A stretch of 46,885 nt of DNA, from assembly GCA_047620505.1 (NCBI GenBank), contig JBLHKS010000033.1:1-46885 (forward strand), written 5' to 3'. A program made the position numbers and the translations under genes. Every line of letters starts with the position of its first letter. Position 1 is the first letter of the stretch. This stretch comes from JBLHKS01 sp047620505. GTDB taxonomy: Bacteria > Verrucomicrobiota > Verrucomicrobiia > Verrucomicrobiales > DEV007. Below the pieces are notes generated by a model. It was not told the origin of the DNA and did not search any database. It worked only from the letters and a program-made list of their open reading frames with translations. This document shows, piece after piece, positions 33,917-45,095 of this stretch.

Positions 33917-34549
33917 ATGACCAGAATGAAGCGTTTCCGATTCGTCCTTTACCCTGTTCTTGCTGTCTTGCTGGGATTTGCCGCGTGGCGCGGTTGGAAA
34001 GCTCATCGGGCGCGCGAAATCCCCGGAACAATCGCGTCTTTCGGCGGAAAGAATCTCTCGATCCGCCCGGCTGAAAGGGGCGCTTTCTATCTTCAGGGAG
34101 ACTCTGTTTGGGGAGGCGAGAAAATCGGGGGAAGCGGCGAGACCATTCGATCGGTCGGCTGCACGCTCTGCGCAATCGCGATGGCCGCGACCGATCTTGG
34201 CCAGGAGATCGATCCAGGCGCGTTGAACGAGGCGCTGAAGAAAAACGAAGGCTACACCTCGCGCGGCTGGATCATCTGGAGCGCGGTGGCTCCTTCGTTA
34301 GACGATCGTGTCGAGGCAGTTTACACCAAAGAGGTCAGCCATGAATTGATCGATACGCTGCTTGAACGCGGAGACGTTCCGATCGTGAAAATTTTTCTGC
34401 CGATGGGAATTCCGCACTGGGTCGCCGTCGTTGGGAAACAGGGAAATGAGTATCTCGTCAAAGATCCATCCTACGGACCTAAGACCTTGGTCAAGCTCTC
34501 CGCGCGCGGGCCGCGGATTCACGCCGTTCGTTTCATTCGAAAGAGTTGA
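33917..34549 (+). CDS. Membrane-anchored C39-like cysteine peptidase
   Basis: The 210-residue product has an N-terminal signal anchor (residues about 7-24, FRFVLYPVLAVLLGFAAW) and a papain-like peptidase_C39_2 domain. The probable catalytic cysteine is C82 in IRSVGCTLCAIAMA. The histidine is in MGIPHWVAVVGKQGNEYLVKDP, and the following Asp completes the triad. Family members are often double-glycine leader peptidases or peptidoglycan-associated proteases; this one has no ABC transporter domain. It is transcribed divergently from the ROK kinase across 85 bp and lies 70 bp upstream of a helicase gene. The substrate is unknown. Confidence 0.83.
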   Translation: MTRMKRFRFVLYPVLAVLLGFAAWRGWKAHRAREIPGTIASFGGKNLSIRPAERGAFYLQGDSVWGGEKIGGSGETIRSVGCTLCAIAMAATDLGQEIDPGALNEALKKNEGYTSRGWIIWSAVAPSLDDRVEAVYTKEVSHELIDTLLERGDVPIVKIFLPMGIPHWVAVVGKQGNEYLVKDPSYGPKTLVKLSARGPRIHAVRFIRKS

Positions 34550-34589
34550 GACTGCCTCATTTGAACGTTTTGCCGAGCTTCCGACGGGA

Positions 34590-34601
34590 CAGCAGCTGCT
34601 G
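34590..34601. repeat. CAGCAGCTGCTG palindrome, copy 16 (intergenic)
   Basis: Exact match in the 70-bp gap before the helicase, 18 bp upstream of its ATG. Confidence 0.85.
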
Positions 34602-34619
34602 GCTGGCTTACTCTTTCTG

Positions 34620-37146
<2,527 letters not shown>

Positions 37147-37160
<14 letters not shown>

Positions 37161-38358
37161 TCGCCGCGTGGGCAACATGCGTGCCCGTCGCGAAGCAAGC
37201 CTGAAGCAGATAACCGCCGGTTGGTGCTTCCCAATCGATCATTTCTCCCGCTACAAACACGTTAGGAAGCCGCTTGATCATGAGGTTTTGATCGAGCTCG
37301 CTCCAGCAAACACCACCGGCGGACGAGATCGCCTCAGCGACAGGTCGAGGGCGCGTGAGCGGAACGTGGCAGTGCTTGACCTCGGTGGCGAGTTGCTCAG
37401 CGGACCTCCACGGGCCGCGATCGGGAAGGTGCTTGAGCACAGCACCCGTGGCAGGATCGAGCTTCCAACGGCGGCGAGCTTCGCGGACAAAATTGCGCTT
37501 CACCGGCCCCATGCGGGTAACGAGTTCGTCTATGCTCATGTCAGGCCTGAAATCGATGACAACATGCGGAGATGACATCGATCGGATTGCGGGCCCAAGT
37601 CGATAAATTGGACCGCCTTCCAACCCGTAGCTGGTGATCACGAGTTCTCCGCGACGGCTCAGATCGTCGGCCGTCAAAAGGAGATTTTTCATTGGTAATC
37701 CCTCGGCTTCCTTTAGTAGTAAATTCGGCCAATCGACTTCCCAACCGCAATTTGCCGCGCTCAGCGGGTTGATTGCAACGTCCAGGCTTTCGAGAATGCT
37801 CGTCCAATTTCCGTCGGATCCTGTCTGCGGCCAAGAGGCCCCGCCGAGGGCGAGAATCACGGCGTCGTGGCGGCGTGCCAGGGTTTCCTCGCCGCGTTTG
37901 AAGGTCAACTCGGTGTCTCGCGCCATTCCGATCCAGCGATGGTTTACCTGAAAGCTGACTCCGACTTTTCGAAGACGCTCGATCCAGCGCCGAAGCAGCG
38001 GCCCGGCTTTGATCGTTCCGTTAACCGGGACTGGAAAGACTTTCCCGCTGCTGGCGACGAACGTCTGGATTCCAAGACCGCTCGCCCACTCTCGAAGCTT
38101 TCGGTTGTCGAATTTTGAGAGAATTGTTCGCCACAACTCCAAAGGTAGATCAGGGCCTTCGTATTTCGACAGAAAGGGTTCGAAGTCCTCGCCGTTGGTG
38201 AGATTGAGACCGCTCTTCCCGGCCACGAGAAACTTCCGCCCAACCGAGCGCATCGCATCGTAGAGCGTCACCTCGGACCCAGCAGCTGCTGACACTTCAG
38301 CGGCCCGCAGACCGGCAGGACCGCCACCGATTACGGCAATGTCAGGAGCATTTTTCAA
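37147..38358 (-). CDS. YhiN/HI0933-family FAD-dependent flavoprotein
   Basis: The 403-residue product belongs to the HI0933-like flavoproteins, probably the TIGR03862 branch. It has a Rossmann loop IAVIGGGPAGLRAAEVSAAAG, then SVGRKFLVAGKSGLNLTNGE, SSGKVFPVPVNGTIKAGPLLRRW and the final FVAGEMIDWEAPTGGYLLQACFATG, typical of the second FAD contact. The physiological reaction of this widespread family is not settled; it is cytoplasmic. The N-terminal signal-like alanines belong to the dinucleotide fold (a palindrome copy encodes Ala-Ala-Ala in SAAAGSE). It follows DUF1501 by 18 bp in the same direction, although a functional link is doubtful. Confidence 0.88.
38280..38291. repeat. CAGCAGCTGCTG palindrome, copy 17
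   Basis: Exact match near the start of the flavoprotein gene, read on the minus strand as Ala-Ala-Ala. Confidence 0.9.
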
Positions 38359-38376
38359 GGAGAAAACCGCTTCGCG

Positions 38377-39834
38377 TCATCCGAGGATGCCAGCGATCGG
38401 ATGGGCTTTTTCGACGCCTGTCAGGCGCATGTCGAGCCCTTGGTGGCGGACGGTGAAGCGCTCGTGGTCGATGCCGAGGCAATGCATAATCGTGGCGTTG
38501 ATGTCGTTGACGTGGACCGGATCTTCGATCGAGCTGTAGCTGAAATCGTCGGTCTCGCCGTGGATGACGCCGCCCTTGATCCCGCCACCGGCCATCCACA
38601 TGCAGAAGTTGCGGGGGTGATGATCGCGACCGTATTTTTCTTTGGTTAGCGCGCCCTGAGAGTAGACCGTGCGGCCGAACTCGCCGCCCCAGACGACGAG
38701 AGTTTCGTCGAGCAGCCCGCGCTGTTTCAAGTCCTGCACGAGCGCGGCGCAGCCTTGATCGGTGTCGCGGCATTGGTTGGATAGTTCCTTGGGAAGGTTG
38801 CCGTGCGAATCCCATCCACGATGCATGATCTGGACGACGCGCACGCCGCGTTCGACTAGCCGGCGGGCGAGCAGCGCGCTGGAGGCGAACGAGCCGGGGT
38901 TCGTCGCTTCAGGGCCGTAGAGATCGAGCGTTGCCTTGGATTCTTTGGATACGTCGGTCAACTCCGGCACGCTGGCTTGAAGCCGGAAGGACATCTCGTA
39001 CTGCGCGATTCGTGTCTGAATGTCAGGGTCGCCAATGGACTTGAAACTGCGTTTGTTGAGTTTGCCGAGGGTATCAAGCAAGGCGCGACGGTCTTCGCGA
39101 TCGACTCCGGGCGGGTTGTCGAGGTAGAGCACCGGATCGCCGCCGGAGCGCAGAACGACGCCGCTGTGCTTACCGGGCAGGAAACCCGATCCCCAAAGCC
39201 GACTGTAGAGCGCTTGTCCGTTTGAACCACTGTCGTAGCGCGGCATGAGGGCGACGAAGGACGGCAGATCGCTGGTCTCGGCACCGAGTCCGTAGGACAC
39301 CCACGAACCGAGGCTGGGACGCCCCGCGATTTCGCTACCGGTCATGACAAAGGTGCAGGCCGGGTCGTGATTGATGGCGTTGGTCCGGACGGTTTTGACG
39401 AGCGCGATGTCGTCGACGATTTTGGCAGTGTGAGGCAGCAGCTCGCTGACCCAACGGCCGCATTGACCGTGCTGCGTGAATTCGAATTTCGAGGGCGCGA
39501 CCGGGAACTTTGCCTGCCGACTGGTCATGGTGCTCAAGCGCTGTCCCTTGCGAATTGAGTCCGGCAGATCTTTGTCGAAGTGCTCCACCAATCCGGGTTT
39601 GTAGTCCCAAGTATCGAGCTGCGACGGCCCACCATTCATGTGCAGGTAGATCACCGATTTAGCCTTGGCTCCGTTCGGAAGAAGCGGCAGATCTGGCAGC
39701 GCCGGGTGCACTTGAGACGAGGCGGCGGAGGCGCGTCCCAGCAGACCCGACAGGGCGAGCCCGCCGAGTCGCAGGCCGGTTTGGCCGAAAAACTGGCGAC
39801 GGTTGAGGGCGAATTGGGCTTCGGGAATCATCAT
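38377..39834 (-). CDS. DUF1501 protein, Tat-exported
   Basis: The 485-residue product starts with a twin-arginine signal: RRQFFGQTGLRLGGLALSGLL from residue 12, ending at ASA. The body is a DUF1501 domain, distantly related to the alkaline phosphatase/sulfatase fold: SVIYLHMNGGPSQLDTWDYKPG, ACTFVMTGSEIAGRPSLGSWVSYGLG, VQIMHRGWDSHGNLPKELSNQC, LVVWGGEFGRTVYSQG and GRDHHPRNFCMWMAGGGIKGG. The conserved His, Asp and Glu residues suggest a metal site, but no activity is established for the family. It begins 7 bp after the PSD1 stop, the usual partner in planctomycetes and verrucomicrobia. Confidence 0.93.
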   Translation of the reverse strand: MMIPEAQFALNRRQFFGQTGLRLGGLALSGLLGRASAASSQVHPALPDLPLLPNGAKAKSVIYLHMNGGPSQLDTWDYKPGLVEHFDKDLPDSIRKGQRLSTMTSRQAKFPVAPSKFEFTQHGQCGRWVSELLPHTAKIVDDIALVKTVRTNAINHDPACTFVMTGSEIAGRPSLGSWVSYGLGAETSDLPSFVALMPRYDSGSNGQALYSRLWGSGFLPGKHSGVVLRSGGDPVLYLDNPPGVDREDRRALLDTLGKLNKRSFKSIGDPDIQTRIAQYEMSFRLQASVPELTDVSKESKATLDLYGPEATNPGSFASSALLARRLVERGVRVVQIMHRGWDSHGNLPKELSNQCRDTDQGCAALVQDLKQRGLLDETLVVWGGEFGRTVYSQGALTKEKYGRDHHPRNFCMWMAGGGIKGGVIHGETDDFSYSSIEDPVHVNDINATIMHCLGIDHERFTVRHQGLDMRLTGVEKAHPIAGILG

Positions 39835-39841
39835 GGCGAGG

Positions 39842-42800
39842 TCAGTTGCGGACGATGGTTTCGTCCAAGTTAAAGATCAGATTTGCGACCGCAGTCCACG
39901 CGGCGAGTTCGGGAATGTCGAGCCCATCAGGCGGCGGGGAGTCGCCGAAGCCGACAGCAGCTGCTGCCTCGGCCGGGGCCTTCTGATACTTCGCGAGCGA
40001 CCGTTGATAGAGCGCGTCGACGAGTTTGATTTCCTCGGCGACAGGGGCTCGGGACAGTACAACCCGATAGGCAAAATCCACTCGCTTAGCGGGGTCCGGC
40101 GCTGCCTGCATCACGCGTGTTGCGAGGCCACGAGCCGCTTCGAAATACTGCACGTCGTTCAGGAGCTGCAGGGCCTGCAGCGGGGTGTTGCTTCGGTCGC
40201 GGCGGTAACACGCTTGCTCGCGGTTGGGCGCGTCAAAATTGGCCATGAACGGAGCGGGCGCAGTGCGCTTGAGAAAAACGTAGAGACTGCGGCGGTAGAG
40301 ATCGGGGCCGTCGTCGCGTTTGTAGTTTGCGGTGTTCGATCCCCGGAATCCAACCGGCTCCCAGATGTTGGGTGGCTGATAGGTTTTGACGCCTTTGCCA
40401 CCCATCTCCGGATTGAGCAACCCGCCAGCGAACAGCGCTGCGTCGCGGAGTTGCTCGGCATCGAGACGGAGCCGCGGTCCGCGCGCGAGATAGCGGTTTT
40501 TCGGATCACGTTGCCAGATTTCCGGCGCTGCGGAACTGCTCCGGCGGAATGCTTCGCTGGTTAGCATCAGGCGCATCAGCTTCTTGACGTCCCAGCCCTC
40601 GTCCTGAAAACGAACGGCCAGCCAGTCGAGTAACTCCGGGTGACTTGGGACCTCGCCCTGCGTTCCCAGATCGTGACTGGTTTTGACCAACCCAACGCCG
40701 AAGAGCTGCTGCCAGAATCGGTTCACGGTGACTCGCGCGGTCAGCGGGTTTTCACGAGCGACCAACCAATTCGCGAGGTCCAATCGCGTCGCCCGTCCGT
40801 CCGGATCCGCCTTCTTCAACGGCGGCAAAACGGCGGGTGTGTCAGGCTCGACTTTCTCGCCCGGCGCGTCGTATGCTCCTCGCGTCATGATGAAGCTGTC
40901 GCGCGGCTTAGCCAGATCCTTGAACACGAAGGTTGAATGGAAGGTGGCCTCGTAGTCGGCGCTCTCCTTGTCAACGGCTGCGGTGGCCGCAACCAGCTCG
41001 GCGAATTGCGGTTTTGTCGTCGAGCAGGCTGCGCGAATGTAGTAAGCCTTCAGACGCGCGAGTTCTTCCGGAGTTCGCGGTTTGTCAGGGCCTTGCTTGA
41101 GCCATGCTTTGAGATCGGCGGGCGCGCCGGGCGTGTCCTTGCCAGCAACTGCTGCGCGCCATGCGACGAAAGATTGGGTCGGGTCGTTAGCAGGATCGAT
41201 CAGACTTGAGACCCCCATCTTGTCGAAATAAACGGTTCCGTCCTGCACCGTAAACGCATAACCAAGAACATTGGTTCCGGCGGGAAGCCCCATCTTGTCG
41301 GCACCCACTTCGAGCCGCACCCATTCACCGGTTTTGAGCAAGGCTCCCGCCACGTGACGTTCGGTCGTGCCCACTTTTCCAAAGTTAATCACGTCTTCGC
41401 CCCACAGCGCGCGGTGTTTCCAACCGTTGCTGAAAAACTGAATCATGATCTCTTTCGGCGGGTCCAGAGTATCCACGTAGACATGCACAAAAAACGTGGC
41501 CCCCGCCGGCACGACCAGCGGCGCGGCGCCAGCTGAATAGAAATCCTGCGCCATGCCGGGCCCGCTGCGTTTGAGCGATTTGCTGCCGCTGAAAACCGGA
41601 TCGGGTGCTTCGACAAGCGTTAGCGGATGTCCAGCGACACCAACTTTCGCGCCAGCTGGGAACGCGTCCTCGAACCAGACCTGTTCGGACTGCGATACGG
41701 GCGGTGGCGGCTTTTGCTCGGCGGGATCCGCGTAGACAACCTTTGCCGCGAGCTGGTCCATCTTCGTTTCGATCTCCGCCTTCTGTTTCGCGAAAGTCGC
41801 GATCCGCGCGTCGTAATCTGGCGGAGTCACTTTCACAACTGGGGCCGTCAGAAGCTTGTTGCCGTCCATCGCAGGATCGGCGTTAGAGTGAAAGAAAGCA
41901 TAGAAGGAATAGAAATCTTTCGCGGTGATTGGATCGTATTTATGGTCATGGCAGACCGCGCACCCGGCGCTCAGCCCGAGCCATGTCTGAGCGGTGGTGG
42001 AGGCCCGCTCCACGGCATAGCGGAAGACGAACTCCTCAGCAATGGAACCGCCCTCGCCAGTGGTGATGTTGCAGCGATTGAAGCCCGTCGCCACCAGCTG
42101 ATCGATTTTGGGATCCGGCAAAAGGTCGCCAGCGAGTTGCTCGACCGTGAATTGGTCGAACGACAGATTGCGGTTGAACGAGCCCACGACCCAGTCGCGA
42201 TAGGCAAACATCTGGCGCTCATTGTCGAGGTGCATCCCGTGGGTGTCGGCGTAGCGCGCTACGTCAAGCCAATGCCTCGCCATCTCCTCCCCAAATTGCT
42301 GCGAAGCGATGTAGCGATCGACCATCCGCTCGTAGGCGCCCGGTTCTGAGTCGCCAAGGTAGGCATCGAGTTCCTCAAGAGTTGGCGGCAGGCCGGTCGC
42401 CGAGAAAGCCACCCGCCGGATGAGCGTGCCGCGGTCCGCCTCTGGAGTCGGCTCCAGCAGCTGCTCGACCAGCTTAGCATTGATGAAGTGATCGACGCCG
42501 TGCTCGCCAGCTGGCGCCGCCTTGGCCACCGGCGCCTCGAACGCCCAGTGCTTCTGATACGGCGCGCCCTCCGCGATCCACCGTCGGAGCGTTGCCTTCT
42601 CCTCGTCGGTCAGCGGCTTCTTCGTCTTCGGCGGCGGCATCAGATCGTCGTCGTCATCGGCCGCCGTGATCCGCCACCACATTTCGCTGTCCTCTGGCTT
42701 CTCCGGGACGATCGCGAACTCACCGCTCTTCCCCTTTCCGAAGGCCGCGTCCGGCTCATCGAGACGCAAATCCCCTTTTCGCTCCTCAGCATCGGCGCCG

Positions 42801-42970
42801 TGACAAGCGAAGCATTTTTCGGACAGGATCGGTCGAATGTCTCGGTTGAACGACAGCGGCGCGTCGGCGGCGAAGGAAGAAAATGCAGTTCCCAGTAACG
42901 ACAGAAGGAGTGCGAAACGGATGCGAGGATTCGGGACTGCGTCGCTCGGGGGATCGGATTTGAAATTCAT
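39842..42970 (-). CDS. PSD1 protein: planctomycete cytochrome C, DUF1549 and DUF1553
   Basis: The ATG at 42970 gives about 1042 residues with a signal peptide (LLLSLLGTAFSSFAADA). Domains in order are: a planctomycete-type cytochrome with CFACHGADAEERKGDLRLD (CxxCH at 53-57) and MPPPKTKKPLTDEEKATLRRWI; DUF1549 from about HWAFEAP, with DRGTLIRRVAFSATGLPPTLEELDAYL, MARHWLDVARYADTHG and CAVCHDHKYDPI; a central carbohydrate-binding-like beta domain (ATFFVHVYVDTLDPP to DGTVYFDKMGV); and DUF1553 (NWLVARENPLTARVTVNRFWQQLFG to YRVVLSRAP). The reaction is unknown; electron transfer on exported carbohydrate is often proposed. It forms a two-gene unit with DUF1501. A GTG or TTG start further upstream is possible. 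Confidence 0.95.
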   Translation of the reverse strand: MNFKSDPPSDAVPNPRIRFALLLSLLGTAFSSFAADAPLSFNRDIRPILSEKCFACHGADAEERKGDLRLDEPDAAFGKGKSGEFAIVPEKPEDSEMWWRITAADDDDDLMPPPKTKKPLTDEEKATLRRWIAEGAPYQKHWAFEAPVAKAAPAGEHGVDHFINAKLVEQLLEPTPEADRGTLIRRVAFSATGLPPTLEELDAYLGDSEPGAYERMVDRYIASQQFGEEMARHWLDVARYADTHGMHLDNERQMFAYRDWVVGSFNRNLSFDQFTVEQLAGDLLPDPKIDQLVATGFNRCNITTGEGGSIAEEFVFRYAVERASTTAQTWLGLSAGCAVCHDHKYDPITAKDFYSFYAFFHSNADPAMDGNKLLTAPVVKVTPPDYDARIATFAKQKAEIETKMDQLAAKVVYADPAEQKPPPPVSQSEQVWFEDAFPAGAKVGVAGHPLTLVEAPDPVFSGSKSLKRSGPGMAQDFYSAGAAPLVVPAGATFFVHVYVDTLDPPKEIMIQFFSNGWKHRALWGEDVINFGKVGTTERHVAGALLKTGEWVRLEVGADKMGLPAGTNVLGYAFTVQDGTVYFDKMGVSSLIDPANDPTQSFVAWRAAVAGKDTPGAPADLKAWLKQGPDKPRTPEELARLKAYYIRAACSTTKPQFAELVAATAAVDKESADYEATFHSTFVFKDLAKPRDSFIMTRGAYDAPGEKVEPDTPAVLPPLKKADPDGRATRLDLANWLVARENPLTARVTVNRFWQQLFGVGLVKTSHDLGTQGEVPSHPELLDWLAVRFQDEGWDVKKLMRLMLTSEAFRRSSSAAPEIWQRDPKNRYLARGPRLRLDAEQLRDAALFAGGLLNPEMGGKGVKTYQPPNIWEPVGFRGSNTANYKRDDGPDLYRRSLYVFLKRTAPAPFMANFDAPNREQACYRRDRSNTPLQALQLLNDVQYFEAARGLATRVMQAAPDPAKRVDFAYRVVLSRAPVAEEIKLVDALYQRSLAKYQKAPAEAAAAVGFGDSPPPDGLDIPELAAWTAVANLIFNLDETIVRN
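39955..39966. repeat. CAGCAGCTGCTG palindrome, copy 18
   Basis: Exact match in the PSD1 gene, read on the minus strand as part of Ala-Ala-Ala-Ala. Confidence 0.9.
42455..42466. repeat. Palindrome variant CAGCAGCTGCTC
   Basis: Matches 11 of 12 positions in the PSD1 gene, read on the minus strand as Glu-Gln-Leu-Leu. It is the last strong copy before the right end of the window. Confidence 0.8.
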
Positions 42971-43142
42971 AATGTGGCTTTCGGTAAAGTATGATCTCAA
43001 TCCTGCCTCGATCAAAGGGCCGATGTTCCGAATCTCCGTGCATTGGCTTTGCTATTTTAGAGACCCAAATATTGAGCTACGCAGAAACTGGAAGCTTGGA
43101 AAGAGGAACGGAAAATGACTCGTGGTAGGGTTTTCTCTCCCG

Positions 43143-45080
43143 ATGACTCGAATGGAATTGGTGCCCTTTGAAAATTTTTGCCGTGCCCTCGCGGGCTTGG
43201 CTCTTTTGCTGGCCTTGCCCTGTCATGCGGCATCGGCAACGGGAGACGATGACGACGGGGAATTCGCGGCGTTGCAGGCTGATGCCCAAAAGGGATTTAA
43301 AGAAGGAGTCGCTCCGTTCGTGAAGAACTACTGCACGAATTGTCACGGAAATAAGACAAAGAAGGGCGGACTCAATTTCGAAGCCGCGCTCAAGAAGCCC
43401 GGCAGCGCGGCCTCTCGCAAACATTGGAGTCAGGCGGCCGACAACGTGACCGCTCATGATATGCCGCCGGATGACGAGGACAAGCAGCCCACGGATGAGG
43501 AGCGCCAGAAGTTCGAGGATTGGATTGGCAAGATTAAGTTTCTCAGCCCGAAGGATCCCGGTCCTTTTGTGATACGCCGGCTGACCAAGGTCGAGTATGG
43601 CCAAACACTACACGATCTCTTTGGAGTGGACCCAGCGATCGCCCAGCAGCTGCCGGATGAAGTTTTCGGCGCGGGGTATCTGAATTCGCTGTCTCCGCTC
43701 CAGTCGGAGCAGTATCTCGGGATCGCCAATGAGGTGCTGGATCGGATTCTCGCGCCCGACAAATCTCCGCCCACGGAGGCGCAAAATCGACTCTTCGGTG
43801 AAGCCCCTGCGCCGGAGGCTGATCTCCGAGCGGAGGCGAAAAACGTCGCCCGATCGCTGGCCCGAAACGCCTATCGCCGGCCTCCGTCGGACGCGGAAGT
43901 GGAGGTTCTGCTGAGCGTTTTCGATCTGGCGCGGGAAAATAAGCTCGCCTATCCGGACGCCCTCGGCCTGATGCTCAAGGCGGTCATCGTTTCGCCCCAA
44001 TTCCTCTTTATCACACCGGCCAGGGAAGTTGAACCGGGGAAGACGATCGTGCTCTTGGACGATCATCAATTGGCGTCGCGATTGTCTTATCTGTTGTGGG
44101 CAACGATGCCCGACGCCGAGCTGGCCGCGCTGGCGGACAGCGGCAAACTCCACGAACCGGCAGTTCTCAAGGCGCAGGTGAAGCGACTTCTCATGGATGA
44201 TCGTTCCCGCGCGTTGTTTGACGGGTTTGGAGCGCAGTGGCTTGGCCTCGGGGATCTGGAGACGCAAACCTTCGACACCGCCAAGTACCCGCTCATGACC
44301 GGCGAGATGCGCTCGGCGATGATCGAGGAGGTCCGGCTGTTCTTCGGCAGCATCGTTAGCGAGAACCAAAGCGTCGTCCGTTTCGTCGACAGCGATTACA
44401 CGTTTCTCAACGGGACGCTCGCCACGATCTATGGCCTCGAAAAGTCCGTCACCGGGCCGGAGATGCGCCGAGTGACGTTGAAGGACGCCAATCGCGGGGG
44501 AATTCTGGGAATGCCCGGCATCCTCGCGACGACCTCGTTTCCCAACCGCACCAGCCCCGTCAATCGCGGCGTGTGGGTGCTCGACCAAGTGCTGGGCGAA
44601 CACATTCCGCCTCCGCCGGCGAACGTTCCAACCTTGGAAAAACAGGATCAGAAAGAAGTCGCCAATCTGACCCTGCGTCAGCGCACCGAGCTGCACCAAT
44701 CGAATGCCACATGCGCCAACTGCCACAAGGTTCTCGATCCGATCGGCTTTGGACTGGAGAACTTCGACGCCATCGGGCGCTGGCGCGATCAGGACGACAC
44801 CGGAGGCGCAATCGACGCCGCAGGCGAGCTTCCGAGCGGAGAAAAGTTCACAACTCCCAGAGAACTGAAGGCCATCGTCGCGGCGCGAAAAGACGACCTT
44901 GCCCGCAACCTGACCGAGCAACTGCTGGCCTACGCCCTGAACCGCCAGCTGGAAGGCTACGACGAAATCGTGGTCGATCACCTGATGGAAATCATCGCCA
45001 AAGACGGCTACCGTATGCAGACTCTTATCAGCGAAATCGTCACCAGTTATCCCTTCACGAATCGTCGGATCCAAGAATAA
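43143..45080 (+). CDS. DUF1592-type planctomycete cytochrome protein (DUF1587-1595-1592-1588-1585)
   Basis: The ATG at 43143 gives 645 residues with a signal peptide (residues about 12-32). A heme site CTNCHG at 64-69 is followed by MPPDDEDKQPTDEERQKFEDWI. The remaining domains appear in the canonical order: DUF1587 (RRLTKVEYGQTLHDLFGVD), DUF1595 (SLARNAYRRPPSDAEVEVLL), DUF1592 (LASRLSYLLWATMPDAELAA), DUF1588 (GGILGMPGILATTSFPNRTS and CANCHKVLDPIGFGLENFD, a second CxxCH) and DUF1585 (LLAYALNRQLEGYDEIVVD). The reaction is unknown. ATG at 43152 is an alternative start. It is followed after 15 bp by its usual partner DUF1552. A one-mismatch palindrome (43644-43655) encodes QQLP. Confidence 0.94.
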   Translation: MTRMELVPFENFCRALAGLALLLALPCHAASATGDDDDGEFAALQADAQKGFKEGVAPFVKNYCTNCHGNKTKKGGLNFEAALKKPGSAASRKHWSQAADNVTAHDMPPDDEDKQPTDEERQKFEDWIGKIKFLSPKDPGPFVIRRLTKVEYGQTLHDLFGVDPAIAQQLPDEVFGAGYLNSLSPLQSEQYLGIANEVLDRILAPDKSPPTEAQNRLFGEAPAPEADLRAEAKNVARSLARNAYRRPPSDAEVEVLLSVFDLARENKLAYPDALGLMLKAVIVSPQFLFITPAREVEPGKTIVLLDDHQLASRLSYLLWATMPDAELAALADSGKLHEPAVLKAQVKRLLMDDRSRALFDGFGAQWLGLGDLETQTFDTAKYPLMTGEMRSAMIEEVRLFFGSIVSENQSVVRFVDSDYTFLNGTLATIYGLEKSVTGPEMRRVTLKDANRGGILGMPGILATTSFPNRTSPVNRGVWVLDQVLGEHIPPPPANVPTLEKQDQKEVANLTLRQRTELHQSNATCANCHKVLDPIGFGLENFDAIGRWRDQDDTGGAIDAAGELPSGEKFTTPRELKAIVAARKDDLARNLTEQLLAYALNRQLEGYDEIVVDHLMEIIAKDGYRMQTLISEIVTSYPFTNRRIQE

Positions 45081-45095
45081 ATAGCCCCTCGTCCC

